From the NCBI RefSeq assembly GCF_023703415.1, contig NZ_JAGMTU010000002.1, positions 186,001 to 250,000 on the forward strand: DNA of 64,000 nt, read 5' to 3'. The first letter of the stretch is position 1; the number at the start of each line of letters is the position of its first letter. The notes below the pieces were generated by a model. The model did not search any database and was not told where the DNA came from. It saw nothing but the letters and a program-made list of their open reading frames with translations. Both the position numbers and the translations under genes were made by a program. Below, piece after piece: positions 63,985-64,000 of the stretch. Origin of the DNA: Microbacterium sp. USTB-Y. Its GTDB lineage: Bacteria; Actinomycetota; Actinomycetes; Actinomycetales; Microbacteriaceae.

Positions 63985-64000
63985 CCCGTGAGGCGCCCAG
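63981..64000 (+). CDS. Possible next gene of the glycan operon (5' end only)
   Basis: A GTG at 63981 overlaps the GH130 stop (GTGA), in the style of the preceding genes, and encodes MTREAP up to the window edge. Too short to identify. Confidence 0.3.

Overview
The window looks like a chromosomal segment of a high-GC actinomycete, most likely Microbacterium or a close relative in Microbacteriaceae. The case rests on high GC with strong G/C third-position bias, many GTG starts, the conserved order efp-nusB / pyrRBC-carAB-pyrF-gmk-rpoZ-metK-priA-fmt-rsmB-rpe-hisEGFI-trpCBA-lgt-gltBD-pyk, an actinobacterial IHF (mIHF) domain, ANTAR regulators, a helicase-motif-less PriA, and many leaderless promoters. 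The genus is an inference; no 16S gene is present.

Layout. 1-610: end of efp, then nusB. 611-6085: an accessory block between nusB and pyrR, two genes that are often neighbours, holding a SNF2 helicase, a metallo-beta-lactamase/Rieske protein and a VapBC-type toxin-antitoxin pair. 6090-35829: a long, tightly packed biosynthetic superoperon on the + strand with many ATGA, GTGA and TAATG overlaps. It runs through pyrimidines (with a PyrR-type leader), nucleotide and translation housekeeping, histidine, tryptophan, lipoprotein maturation and glutamate synthase. 35888-41996: pyruvate kinase, a tRNA-Leu(CAA) with its terminator and a duplicated 3' end, a PdtaR-like response regulator, small enzymes and DNA polymerase I. 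42085-45719: single-gene units, several closed by hairpins.

45754-51437 (minus strand): a six-gene block. An adenosylhomocysteinase-like protein and an MTA/SAH-deaminase-like amidohydrolase overlap by a GTGA. They are followed by a DUF985 cupin and a complete polar amino-acid ABC importer. By eye, the hydrolase-like protein has lost residues that recognise adenine in true SAH hydrolases. I propose a deaminate-then-cleave route through S-inosylhomocysteine; this is the most interesting candidate system here.

51493-60314 is accessory and partly decayed: a DHFR-like reductase, a formylglycine-enzyme-like protein without the active-site cysteines, a lipoprotein, acetyltransferases, a frameshifted gene, a fragment of an ECF sigma factor, a desaturase coupled to a 54-residue membrane protein, a DUF1003 protein, two tandem GAF-ANTAR regulators and a 51-residue gene behind a strong sigma-70 promoter. 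60315-64000: a three-gene overlapping operon (GT4 glycosyltransferase, unrecognised carbohydrate-type protein, GH130 phosphorylase/hydrolase) that probably continues past the window.

A recurring signal is a TANNNT hexamer about 6 bases before the start codon, which predicts leaderless mRNAs. I used it to choose several starts. No CRISPR array, insertion sequence, rRNA gene or replication origin was recognised.
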